The notes under the pieces are model-generated. The model had not been told where the DNA came from. It was given only the letters and a program-made list of their open reading frames with translations, and did not search any database. From Pseudomonadota bacterium (GTDB taxonomy: Bacteria; Pseudomonadota; Gammaproteobacteria; Burkholderiales; Casimicrobiaceae), in the NCBI GenBank assembly GCA_029571495.1, contig JAKPSO010000893.1, positions 1 through 6,459 of the forward strand: a stretch of DNA of 6,459 bases, given 5' to 3'. The translations under genes and the position numbers were made by a program. This document shows positions 1-6,459 of this stretch, piece by piece. The stretch's first letter is position 1. Each line of letters starts with the position of its first letter.

Positions 1-171
1 CGTCTTTGAACAACCGAAAGACTACCGCTTGACGCTCTCACGCCTCCAGCCTTCCTCTCGTACCGAAGGCGCGCACTTCGTTCTGGAATTTAGGTTTGTC
101 TAAATGTCGATAACCGCATAAAAGTCTTACCGAGACACGACGGACGGCCGCTAGAGCATAAAAGCTGTTAC
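1..171. other. Left-edge stretch without a recognisable gene
   Basis: No open frame here resembles a known protein. The short frames on either strand stop quickly or run into the gene at 172-1584 in a shadow frame. The stretch lies downstream of the BON-GH94 gene, but I see no hairpin followed by a T-tract that would serve as its terminator. The only structure is a 9-bp direct repeat, GCATAAAAG, at 116-124 and 156-164, exactly 40 bp apart. It may be chance. Confidence 0.6.
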
Positions 172-1584
172 TTACGTTAGCGGAACGATGAATGAGGCAA
201 CCTTGCCGACCGCTTTCCAGTGCAGCGCCGTGCTCGGCGGCAATATTTCCGCGCCCAAGGCGTCCGCCTCCGCTTGCAGTTGTGACGCCGTCCCCCTGAG
301 AAAGACGAAGTGCAATGTCGTCTCGTCGCGCCGCAGTGTGAGCTCTGCGCGTTGCCAGGCTTTGGGTAGGCATGGGTTAAACGTCAACGTCTCGGCGGTT
401 TGTTGCAAACCAAAGATCGACTCGATAGCCGCGCGGTGCATCCACGCCGCGGCTCCTGTGTACCAACTCCAGCCGCCGCGTTCGACGTACGGTGGCTGCG
501 TGTAAACGTCACCGGCCATCGCGTACGGTTCGAGGCCGTATGTCTCACCGCAAGTCGCGTGCTGCGCACGATGCGCCGGGCTCAGGTAGGTGAAGTAGCG
601 ATACGGTAACTCGCGTGCTTCGTGGTCCAGCGGCGTCAGCGCGGCAAGCTTGGCCTGCGCCATTAAGGCCCAGACCGCACCATGCGAATACTGCCCGCCG
701 TTTTCGCGCACGCCCGGTGGATACGCTTGGATGTAGCCCGCGCTTGGCACTGCGTCTACTAGCGGTGGATCAAGAAGTTTGATGAGGCCGGCATCGTGAT
801 CGATGAGATGCGCTTCCACGGCTCGCATTGCGCTCTGCTGCTTCTCGACGTTCGTGGCACCCGAGACGACAGCCCACGCCTGTGCAATGAGGTCGATTCG
901 CGCCTCAGGATTTTCGTGCGAGCCAAGCGTTTGTCCGTCGTCGAAGAAAGCGCGGCGGAACCATTCACCGTCCCACGCGTTGGCTTCAAGCGAGGCCTTC
1001 CAACCTTCGGCCGCTGTTTCCCATCGTACCGCTCGAATTTCGTCGCTGCGTGCGCGCGCAATCGGCGCAAATTCCGCAACCACTTTGCACAGGAACCATG
1101 CGAGCCACACCGACTCGCCGCGTCCCGCGATGCCCACGCGACTCATGCCATCGTTCCAATCACCGCTGCCCATGAGCGGCAAACCATGTTCGCCGACTCG
1201 TAAGCTGCGATCGATGGTGCGCGCTGCATGTTCGTATAAGGACGCCTGCGCCGTGCTCACATTGGGCGCGTAGTACGCGTCCTCCGCGCCTTCGGGAATA
1301 GCAATGCCCTCCAGAAACGGCACGGCCTCGTCAAGCAGTCCGATGTCCGCTGTGGCGGTTAGGTAATGCGCAGTCGCATACGGCAACCACAGCAAGTCGT
1401 CAGAGAAGTGCGTTCGTACACCCGCACCGGTCGGCGCGTCCCATTTCTCACCATACGTCGCGACGTGTCCCGCGAGCGTTACAACGCCGTCTTTGACTTC
1501 AACACCAATTTCCGTCGAATTAATGGAGGGTTCCCACTTCAGTTCGGCGATTACGTCATGCTGAATTTGCGCGTCTGTTTTCAT
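172..1584 (-). CDS. Chimeric protein: N-terminal BON-domain fragment fused to a truncated GH94 glycoside phosphorylase / cyclic glucan synthase catalytic domain
   Basis: The predicted protein has 470 residues. Residues 1-49 (MKTDAQIQHD..., GVEVKDGVVTLAGHVATYGEKW) match the start of a BON-domain (OsmY-like) periplasmic or stress protein. From about residue 51 (PTGAGVRTHFSDDLLWLPYA) to the end it reads as a GH94 domain of the kind at the C-terminus of NdvB-type cyclic beta-1,2-glucan synthases: GSGDWNDGM at 139-147 with the family's catalytic Asp region, PPGVRENGGQYSHGAVW at 289-305, EPYAMAGDVY at 352-361 and GGWSWYTGAAAWMHR at 370-384. About 420 residues of GH94 remain. The beta-sandwich, the linker and the start of the helical barrel are missing, as is any glycosyltransferase part. 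There is no signal peptide or membrane segment. GGAAAG six bases before the ATG supports the start. Activity is doubtful, because neither domain is complete. The frame is intact for 470 codons, so decay, if any, is recent. A real deletion fusion and an assembly join are both possible. Confidence 0.82.
   Translation of the reverse strand: MKTDAQIQHDVIAELKWEPSINSTEIGVEVKDGVVTLAGHVATYGEKWDAPTGAGVRTHFSDDLLWLPYATAHYLTATADIGLLDEAVPFLEGIAIPEGAEDAYYAPNVSTAQASLYEHAARTIDRSLRVGEHGLPLMGSGDWNDGMSRVGIAGRGESVWLAWFLCKVVAEFAPIARARSDEIRAVRWETAAEGWKASLEANAWDGEWFRRAFFDDGQTLGSHENPEARIDLIAQAWAVVSGATNVEKQQSAMRAVEAHLIDHDAGLIKLLDPPLVDAVPSAGYIQAYPPGVRENGGQYSHGAVWALMAQAKLAALTPLDHEARELPYRYFTYLSPAHRAQHATCGETYGLEPYAMAGDVYTQPPYVERGGWSWYTGAAAWMHRAAIESIFGLQQTAETLTFNPCLPKAWQRAELTLRRDETTLHFVFLRGTASQLQAEADALGAEILPPSTALHWKAVGKVASFIVPLT
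1431..1443 (-). other. Junction between the BON-domain and GH94 parts of the chimera
   Basis: On the minus strand the codons for E47-K48-W49-D50-region run straight into P51-T52-G53-A54-G55-V56-R57. BON proteins of this type normally continue after the Trp with an Ala/Glu-rich helix and further BON repeats. GH94 domains normally have a Trp/His/Pro-rich lead-in before the PTG-GVRT-FSDD motif. Neither expected flank is present, so the two homologies abut within a few bases. No insertion sequence or obvious long repeat marks the site. Confidence 0.7.
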
Positions 1585-1651
1585 TCTTGGCTTTCCAGTT
1601 ACGGGAGGAAAGCGCAGGCTGCACGCAATCGATACTTTCGTCTGTACGCTA

Positions 1652-1690
1652 TCGCTCGTTTGCCATAGAGCGCGCGTGGCACTAGAGCGA
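1652..1690. repeat. 39-bp interrupted inverted repeat upstream of the BON-GH94 gene
   Basis: Two arm pairs are nested symmetrically: TCGCTC (1652-1657) with GAGCGA (1685-1690), and TGCCA (1661-1665) with TGGCA (1677-1681). Each side has a 3-base unpaired gap, and the central loop is 11 bases. It sits 67 bp upstream of the ATG at 1584 and just past the tRNA terminator. It could be an operator for the downstream gene or a second transcript hairpin. There is no T-tract, so it is unlikely to be a terminator. Confidence 0.5.
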
Positions 1691-1702
1691 ATCTTCGATA
1701 CG

Positions 1703-1740
1703 ACAAAAGAAAAAGGACCGACGATTTCTCGTAAGTCCTT
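1703..1740 (-). terminator. Rho-independent terminator of tRNA-Val
   Basis: Read on the minus strand, AAGGAC...GTCCTT form the outer stem (1740-1735 with 1718-1713), and ACGA-GAAA-TCGT form an inner stem with a GNRA-type tetraloop. A short AA/CG-style mismatch separates the two stems. The run TTTTTCTTTTG follows directly. It begins 8 bases after the CCA end of the tRNA, which is the usual place for a tRNA transcript terminator. Confidence 0.85.
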
Positions 1741-1748
1741 GATTTTCT

Positions 1749-1823
1749 TGGTGGGCGGTACTGGGATCGAACCAGTGACCCCTGCCGTGTGAAGGCAGTG
1801 CTCTACCGCTGAGCTAACCGCCC
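1749..1823 (-). tRNA. tRNA-Val, anticodon CAC
   Basis: The minus strand folds as a complete cloverleaf of 75 bases including an encoded CCA. The acceptor GGGCGGU (1823-1817) pairs with ACCGCCC (1759-1753), followed by discriminator A and CCA (1751-1749). The D arm is GCUC/GAGC with loop AGCGGUA. The anticodon arm is CUGCC/GGCAG with loop UUCACAC, giving anticodon CAC, which reads the Val codon GUG. The variable loop is GGGUC, and the T arm ACUGG/CCAGU has loop UUCGAUC. The gene lies 39 bp downstream of ubiG on the same strand and is followed by its own terminator. All expected stems pair, so the call is firm. Confidence 0.97.
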
Positions 1824-1833
1824 AATGCTTGCG

Positions 1834-1839
1834 ATTCTA
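1834..1839 (-). promoter_or_regulatory. Candidate -10 element for tRNA-Val
   Basis: TAGAAT on the minus strand matches five of six bases of the sigma-70 -10 consensus and lies 10 bases before the mature tRNA 5' end. That would put the transcript start about 3 bases before the tRNA. No good -35 is visible 16-18 bp upstream. The element is the centre of a small dyad, CTTGC (1828-1832) with GCAAG (1840-1844). Read-through from ubiG is an alternative or additional source of the transcript. Confidence 0.4.
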
Positions 1840-1862
1840 GCAAGGCTTCGCCACACGCCGCG

Positions 1863-2585
1863 TCATTTTGGTTTGCGGCAGACAACGATGTAGTTCACCG
1901 CAGTGTCGTCAATCCACTTAGCGCGGTGGGTGAACGGGCTGTAATCCATGCCGCGCAGATCGACCAGTTCCAGACCAGCCTCCCGCGCGAAGCCCACCAA
2001 CTCGGAGGGCTTGATGAATTTCGCGTAATCGTGCGTACCCTTCGGCAACAGGCCCAGCACATACTCCGCGCCGAGAACGGCCATTGCGTATGCTTTGGGC
2101 GTGCGAGAAATGGTGCTGAATGCAAGCGTTGCGCCGGGCTTAGCGAGCGTAGCGCACGCGCGCACGACCGAGGCCGGATCGGGCACATGCTCAAGCATCT
2201 CGAGGCAGGACACGACGTCAAATGTGCCTGCATGCTCAAGCGCTGCTGCCTCGGCTGTCGTCTCGCGATAGTCGACGACGGTGTTGGTTTCCAGTGCGTG
2301 GAGTTTTGCAACGGCGAGTGCCTTCGTCGCCATGTCAATGCCCGTCACCTGAGCACCCATGCGGGCGAGCCCTTCGGATGCAATGCCGCCACCGCAGCCC
2401 ACGTCAATCGCACGTTTGCCCTTAACACCGCCAGCGTGTTCATCGATCAGTGCTAGGCGCAACGGATTGATATCGTGCAGCGGCCGAAATTTGCCGTTGA
2501 CATCCCACCATTGGCTCGCGAGAGCGGAGAACTTCGCAAGTTCGGCGGCGTCCGCGTTGGCGTTGGCGGCGGTTTGTGTTGACAT
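1863..2585 (-). CDS. ubiG: Ubiquinone biosynthesis O-methyltransferase UbiG
   Basis: UbiG carries out both SAM-dependent O-methylations of ubiquinone synthesis (the 2-polyprenyl-6-hydroxyphenol and 3-demethylubiquinol steps), at the cytoplasmic face of the inner membrane. The protein is 240 residues, the same length as E. coli UbiG. The N-terminal FSALASQWWDVNGKFRPLHDINPLRL (about 19-44) is the typical UbiG lead-in. SAM motif I is DVGCGGG at 61-67, followed by GIDMA at 82-86. The post-motif FDVVSCLEMLEHVPDP is at 122-137. LPKGTHDYAKFIKPSEL at 180-196 is a UbiG hallmark. Its ATG lies 30 bp after the stop of the upstream deaminase gene, so the two are probably one transcript. The Shine-Dalgarno is poor (GGAAG about 15 bases upstream), which suggests translational coupling or leaderless-like weak initiation. 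ubiG close to gyrA is also seen in gammaproteobacteria. Confidence 0.95.
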   Translation of the reverse strand: MSTQTAANANADAAELAKFSALASQWWDVNGKFRPLHDINPLRLALIDEHAGGVKGKRAIDVGCGGGIASEGLARMGAQVTGIDMATKALAVAKLHALETNTVVDYRETTAEAAALEHAGTFDVVSCLEMLEHVPDPASVVRACATLAKPGATLAFSTISRTPKAYAMAVLGAEYVLGLLPKGTHDYAKFIKPSELVGFAREAGLELVDLRGMDYSPFTHRAKWIDDTAVNYIVVCRKPK

Positions 2586-2615
2586 GATAGGTTTGGGCTT
2601 CCGTAATAAGGCGCG

Positions 2616-3953
2616 TTAAGTACGTAGAGCGCTCACGCGTTCGGCGAGCGAGGCGACCTGTGGCCCCAATTCTGCCAAAGCGTGCGCCGCGTTTCCGAGC
2701 AGCGCACGTTCAGCGACGCGTGGAATTCCGTTCACCCACACGTGTGTGACGTCCGCGCGAGATGCGGCGTAAACGAAGTGTGAGACCGGGTCGAAGAGGG
2801 GCCTCATCGCGGGGCTATCTAGCGCGACCGCAATGAAGTCTGCCACCTTGCCTGCTTCAAGCGAGCCCGTGACGGTAGCGAGGCCCGTGGCGCGGGCCCC
2901 ACCGAGCGTCGCCATTGTGAATGCGTCACGCGCGGAGACGGCCGTTGCGTCGTTCGCCTGAACTTTCGCGAGTAACGCGGCCAGCCGCATTTCCTCGAAC
3001 ATGTCGAGGCGGTTGTTGCTCGCCGCGCCGTCCGTCCCGAGCGCAACGATGATGCCCGCTGCAAGCATCTTTGCGATGGGGGCGATACCGCTGGCGAGCT
3101 TGAGGTTTGACGACGGGCAGTGCACGACGGACGCGCCATAGCGTGCGAGTGTCGCAATGTCGGCATCGTCGAGATGCACGCAATGGGCCGCGAAGAACTC
3201 CGGTCCGAGTACGCCCAGCCGCGCCAGTCGCGCGGTTGGACGCTCGCCGCTCTTCGCGAGTGCGTCGGAGACTTCGTTTGCGGTTTCTTGCAGGTGCGTG
3301 TGAATGGGGATGCCAAGCTCATTGGCAAACGCAACAACGCGCGAAAACGAGGCGTCGCCGACGGTGTAAGGAGCGTGTGGTGCTAGGCAGAACGACAGTA
3401 GGGGCTCGTCGATGAATTCGTCGCGCACTGCGAGTCCCAACGAGATGTAGGCATCAGCGTCCGGCGCGTAGCGGGTCGGGAAATCAACAATCCCTAGCGC
3501 CAGGACAGCACGCTGCCCAAGCTCCAAATACGCCTGCGCAGCCGCCTTCGAGTAGAAGTACATGTCGGCGCATGTCGTCGTGCCGCCCAGAAGCATTTCA
3601 GCCGCCGCGAGGCGCGTTCCTACACCAACGAAATGATCATCCAGCAGCGCGCCTTCCATCGGCCAGATGCGCTCTTTGAGCCAACGCTCAAGCGGGAGAT
3701 CATCCGCAGCGCCGCGCATGAGCGTCATGGCGCTGTGACAATGCGCATTGATTAAGCCGGGGGCGAGGAGATGATTCGGTAGCTCTACGCGATGCGAAAC
3801 GCCTGACCGTGCGGCGAGCTCCGTCGTCGGACCTACATCGACGATGCGACCATCCGCGGACACTAAGATCGACGCGTTTTCAAGCGTCTGGACGTCGCCG
3901 CCGTTTGACATGGCGGTGATGAGCCAGCGGGCAGAAATGAGCGTGTTTGGCAT
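2616..3953 (-). CDS. TRZ/ATZ-family amidohydrolase, 5-methylthioadenosine/S-adenosylhomocysteine deaminase type
   Basis: This is a metal-dependent deaminase of the amidohydrolase superfamily, 445 residues from the chosen ATG. Counted from that ATG, the metal and catalytic residues are all present: HCH at 71-73, E100 in WPMEG, H193 in PHAPYT, H220 and E223 in HTHLQET, H257 in AHCVHLD and D308 in ALGTDGAASNN. The spacings H71-E100 and H193-H220-E223 agree with what I recall for MTA/SAH deaminases. Likely substrates are S-adenosylhomocysteine, methylthioadenosine or 5'-deoxyadenosine; specificity cannot be read here. A longer frame starts at 4025, but its first 24 residues look non-coding. The ATG at 3953 has GGA nine bases upstream. 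The ATG at 3962 is possible but has GGA directly against it. No clear promoter is visible before it. It is probably the first gene of an operon with ubiG. Confidence 0.88.
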   Translation of the reverse strand: MPNTLISARWLITAMSNGGDVQTLENASILVSADGRIVDVGPTTELAARSGVSHRVELPNHLLAPGLINAHCHSAMTLMRGAADDLPLERWLKERIWPMEGALLDDHFVGVGTRLAAAEMLLGGTTTCADMYFYSKAAAQAYLELGQRAVLALGIVDFPTRYAPDADAYISLGLAVRDEFIDEPLLSFCLAPHAPYTVGDASFSRVVAFANELGIPIHTHLQETANEVSDALAKSGERPTARLARLGVLGPEFFAAHCVHLDDADIATLARYGASVVHCPSSNLKLASGIAPIAKMLAAGIIVALGTDGAASNNRLDMFEEMRLAALLAKVQANDATAVSARDAFTMATLGGARATGLATVTGSLEAGKVADFIAVALDSPAMRPLFDPVSHFVYAASRADVTHVWVNGIPRVAERALLGNAAHALAELGPQVASLAERVSALRT

Positions 3954-4061
3954 GTTGTTCATTCCGTTACGTGTCGAGACCAAGCAGACACCGATTTGCA
4001 GTCGTGCGTTACTGTATTGCAGCACGCGTCGGCAGCGGACGCACTAGGCACGGCACAAAAG

Positions 4062-4087
4062 AAAAACCCCGCCGAAGCGGGGTTTTT
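4062..4087 (-). terminator. Strong rho-independent terminator after the OmpA-family gene
   Basis: The two 11-base arms are perfect complements: AAAAACCCCGC (4062-4072) and GCGGGGTTTTT (4077-4087). On the minus strand the loop is UUCG closed by C-G, an extra-stable tetraloop, and the stem is followed by TTTTTCTTTTG. It begins 23 bases after the stop codon of the OmpA-family gene. The flanking A and T runs make it structurally able to work in both directions. It insulates the downstream deaminase-ubiG pair from ompA transcription. Confidence 0.93.
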
Positions 4088-4109
4088 CGGAGCAAAGCTC
4101 GTTACGTAA

Positions 4110-4871
4110 TTACTTACGGATAACGATTTCGCCTTTGACTTCAACTTCAACGCGGCGATGCGGTTGCAGGCAAGCGATCAGAGCCTTACGGTTCTTCTGT
4201 TCGCAAACTACGCCTGGAACTGGTTGGGTTTTGCCCATGCCGAGCGTTTCGATCTTGTCTTTGGCAACGCCTTTGCTGGCCAAGTAGGCAGCAACGGCAG
4301 CAGCACGACGCTCAGAGAGCTTCTGGTTGTACTGTTGCGAACCGAGACGATCAGTGTGACCGGTTACAAGTACGAGCTCAAGCTTTTGCACTTCTTTGAT
4401 GCGCGAAACGATTTCGCGATCAAGGACGGCTTGGCCTTCAGGTTTCAGAACTGCCTTGTCGAAGTCGAACAGCGCTTTGGAAGCAAGCGTGATCTTCTGA
4501 ACCGAAGGAGCAGCAGGCGCGGCAGGCGCGGTGGCTGGCTTGGCCGCAGCAGCAGGCGCTGGAGCAGCAGGCGCGGCTGGCTTAGCGGTAGGTGCAGGAG
4601 CGGCTGGGGCTGGGGCAGCTGCCTTCTTCACCAGATCAGGATCGCATTCGGCGATGGCCATCGCAGGCGTCCAGTACGCCGTGCGCCAGCACAGGTTGCA
4701 CGAAGCGTTGTTGGTGCCGTAACGACCGCTACGAACAACGTTGTTGCCGGCAGCGCCGGTGGCGGAAATCACGTAGCCGCTGCTGGCCGGATTGGCTTGC
4801 GCGAATACAACGCTCGCGGAAAGCGCGACCACTGCACCCGAGACAGCGCTAGCAATAAAGCGAAGTTTCAT
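4110..4871 (-). CDS. ompA: OmpA-family protein with C-terminal peptidoglycan-binding domain
   Basis: The protein has 253 residues. A signal peptide (MKLRFIASAVSGAVVALSAS...) ends near VFAQA, with cleavage likely after A24 or A26. Residues 27-80 form a small N-terminal region with Cys58, Cys61 and Cys76 around CWRTAYWTPA. Residues 82-122 are an Ala/Pro/Lys linker. The OmpA_C domain spans roughly 125-250. TGHTDRLGSQQYNQKLSERR at 170-189 carries Asp174 and Arg189, the pair that holds the peptidoglycan diaminopimelate in this family. There is no 8-stranded barrel and no lipobox Cys, so it is shorter than E. coli OmpA (about 346 residues). It is best read as a periplasmic or outer-membrane-associated cell-wall anchor. 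Two more cysteines, C223 and C234, could form the disulphide common in OmpA_C. AAGGGGT about ten bases before the ATG is the ribosome site. Its own promoter and terminator suggest a single-gene unit. The symbol is by family only. Confidence 0.92.
   Translation of the reverse strand: MKLRFIASAVSGAVVALSASVVFAQANPASSGYVISATGAAGNNVVRSGRYGTNNASCNLCWRTAYWTPAMAIAECDPDLVKKAAAPAPAAPAPTAKPAAPAAPAPAAAAKPATAPAAPAAPSVQKITLASKALFDFDKAVLKPEGQAVLDREIVSRIKEVQKLELVLVTGHTDRLGSQQYNQKLSERRAAAVAAYLASKGVAKDKIETLGMGKTQPVPGVVCEQKNRKALIACLQPHRRVEVEVKGEIVIRK
4507..4577. repeat. 17-bp direct repeat inside the Ala/Pro linker of the OmpA-family gene
   Basis: GGAGCAGCAGGCGCGGC occurs at 4507-4523 and again at 4561-4577, 54 bp (18 codons) apart and in frame. 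Shorter GCAGGCGC copies lie between them. The repeat encodes part of the PAAPAAP-type linker. Such in-frame repeats allow the linker to gain or lose units by slippage or recombination without breaking the gene. Confidence 0.75.
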
Positions 4872-4911
4872 TGGTTTTGTACCCCTTGAAGGCTTGAGAC
4901 GATGTCACGGC

Positions 4912-4968
4912 GACTTTGCAAATTGCACACTAAACACACATTCGAACATCAGCGTGCAGCGCAAAGTC
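4912..4968 (-). promoter_or_regulatory. Predicted stem-loop in the ompA 5' leader
   Basis: On the minus strand GACTTTGC (4968-4961) pairs with GCAAAGTC (4919-4912). Inside it TGCAC (4958-4954) pairs with GTGCA (4928-4924). A small internal loop (GC opposite ATTT) separates the two stems, and the apical loop is 25 bases. If the promoter at 4981-5010 is right, this structure starts about 6 bases from the RNA 5' end and ends well before the ribosome site. E. coli ompA also has a long structured leader that stabilises the mRNA; a similar role here is inference. Confidence 0.5.
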
Positions 4969-4980
4969 CCCTCCTGTCGC

Positions 4981-5010
4981 AATATACCACCGCCTTTTTG
5001 GGCGGTGCAA
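4981..5010 (-). promoter_or_regulatory. Probable sigma-70 promoter of the OmpA-family gene
   Basis: On the minus strand TTGCAC (5010-5005) and TATATT (4986-4981) are spaced 18 bp apart. The -10 matches five of six consensus bases; the -35 keeps TTG. The expected start is near 4974, giving a leader of about 100 bases before the ATG at 4871. A 7-bp inverted repeat occupies the spacer and is listed separately. Confidence 0.55.
4988..5007. promoter_or_regulatory. Dyad CACCGCC/GGCGGTG in the ompA promoter spacer, possible operator
   Basis: CACCGCC (4988-4994) and GGCGGTG (5001-5007) are perfect complements around a 6-base TTTTTG centre. The dyad lies between, and slightly into, the -35 and -10 elements of the candidate ompA promoter. 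A protein bound here would block polymerase, or could twist the 18-bp spacer as MerR-type regulators do. It has no terminator-like T-tract outside the stem on either strand. Confidence 0.4.
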
Positions 5011-5129
5011 TGCGCGAACCATAAGTTAATGCGTTGTTCGGTAAAGAGTTTCCGACTTGTCGCAGTTACGCAACGTGCCACATTCGGCTCCAGACCCTTA
5101 AAATGCTAAGTTGACCTTTTTCGCCGAAA

Positions 5130-5147
5130 CAGTCTGGTAACAGACTG
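5130..5147 (+). promoter_or_regulatory. Perfect 7-bp hairpin CAGTCTG-GTAA-CAGACTG in the gyrA leader
   Basis: The arms 5130-5136 and 5141-5147 are exact complements around a GTAA loop, a GNRA-type tetraloop in RNA. The hairpin ends 17 bases before the gyrA ATG, close to where the ribosome would bind, and gyrA has no strong Shine-Dalgarno. It could be an RNA element affecting gyrA translation or a protein-binding palindrome. A possible gyrA -10, TAAAAT at 5099-5104, lies upstream but has no convincing -35. Confidence 0.5.
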
Positions 5148-5164
5148 ACCAAGACCGCCCACGT

Positions 5165-6459
<1,295 letters not shown>

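Noticed and set aside
796..1273. Plus-strand frames of 135 and 156 residues opposite the GH94 region
   Set aside because: They are overlapping shadow frames with skewed Arg/Ser/Ala content. The minus-strand GH94 motifs explain the coding potential.
1..1748. Genomic island integrated at the 3' end of tRNA-Val
   Set aside because: I found no second copy of the tRNA 3' end, no integrase and no change in base composition in the 1.7 kb beyond the tRNA, although the window may be too short to show the far end.
1926..2456. 176-residue plus-strand frame opposite ubiG
   Set aside because: It is antisense to the conserved UbiG SAM-binding motifs and has no domain of its own.
3954..4025. 24-residue N-terminal extension of the deaminase from the ATG at 4025
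   Set aside because: The added residues show no homology to the family start. The ATG at 3953 has a better-placed GGA and begins right at the conserved N-terminal strand.
4158..4889. 243-residue open frame on the plus strand opposite the OmpA-family gene
   Set aside because: Its Gly/Arg/Ser/Trp-rich low-complexity run mirrors the Ala/Pro linker of the real gene, and it has no ribosome site or recognisable domain.
5111..5140. TTGACC at 5111-5116 as the gyrA -35 element
   Set aside because: No sequence resembling a -10 lies 16-19 bp downstream; that position is filled by the CAGTCTG hairpin.

Overview
The window looks like chromosomal DNA of a betaproteobacterium, probably order Burkholderiales. 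The evidence is a high-GC sequence, a GyrA N-terminus of the MDQFAKETLPISLE type, a short OmpA-family protein with an Ala/Pro-rich linker, a 240-residue UbiG next to a TRZ/ATZ-family deaminase, and ubiG and ompA lying near gyrA. This placement rests on remembered family resemblance; no search was run.

Layout, left to right. Positions 1-171 hold no recognisable gene. Positions 172-1584 (minus) encode an unusual chimera: about 50 residues of a BON-domain protein joined in frame to the C-terminal half of a GH94 (cyclic beta-glucan synthase/phosphorylase type) catalytic domain. A terminator (1703-1740) and a tRNA-Val(CAC) gene (1749-1823, minus) follow. Next come ubiG (1863-2585, minus) and an amidohydrolase of the MTA/SAH deaminase type (2616-3953, minus), separated by 30 bp and probably co-transcribed. 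A strong terminator with a UUCG loop (4062-4087) closes the OmpA-family gene (4110-4871, minus). A 293-bp divergent intergenic region carries a plausible ompA promoter with a dyad in its spacer, an ompA leader stem-loop and a perfect hairpin just before gyrA. The window ends inside gyrA (5165-6459, plus; 431 of roughly 870 codons).

How the genes fit together: tRNA-Val, ubiG, ompA and gyrA are core housekeeping genes. The deaminase upstream of ubiG may dispose of the S-adenosylhomocysteine that UbiG makes, or of related nucleosides. The BON-GH94 fusion is the outlier. It looks like the product of a large deletion between a BON-protein gene and a glucan synthase gene, or of an assembly join. 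I do not see a mobile element, CRISPR array, toxin-antitoxin pair or obvious new defence system. The most interesting items are the fusion gene, the Ala83 quinolone-pocket variant of GyrA, and the dyads in the intergenic regions.
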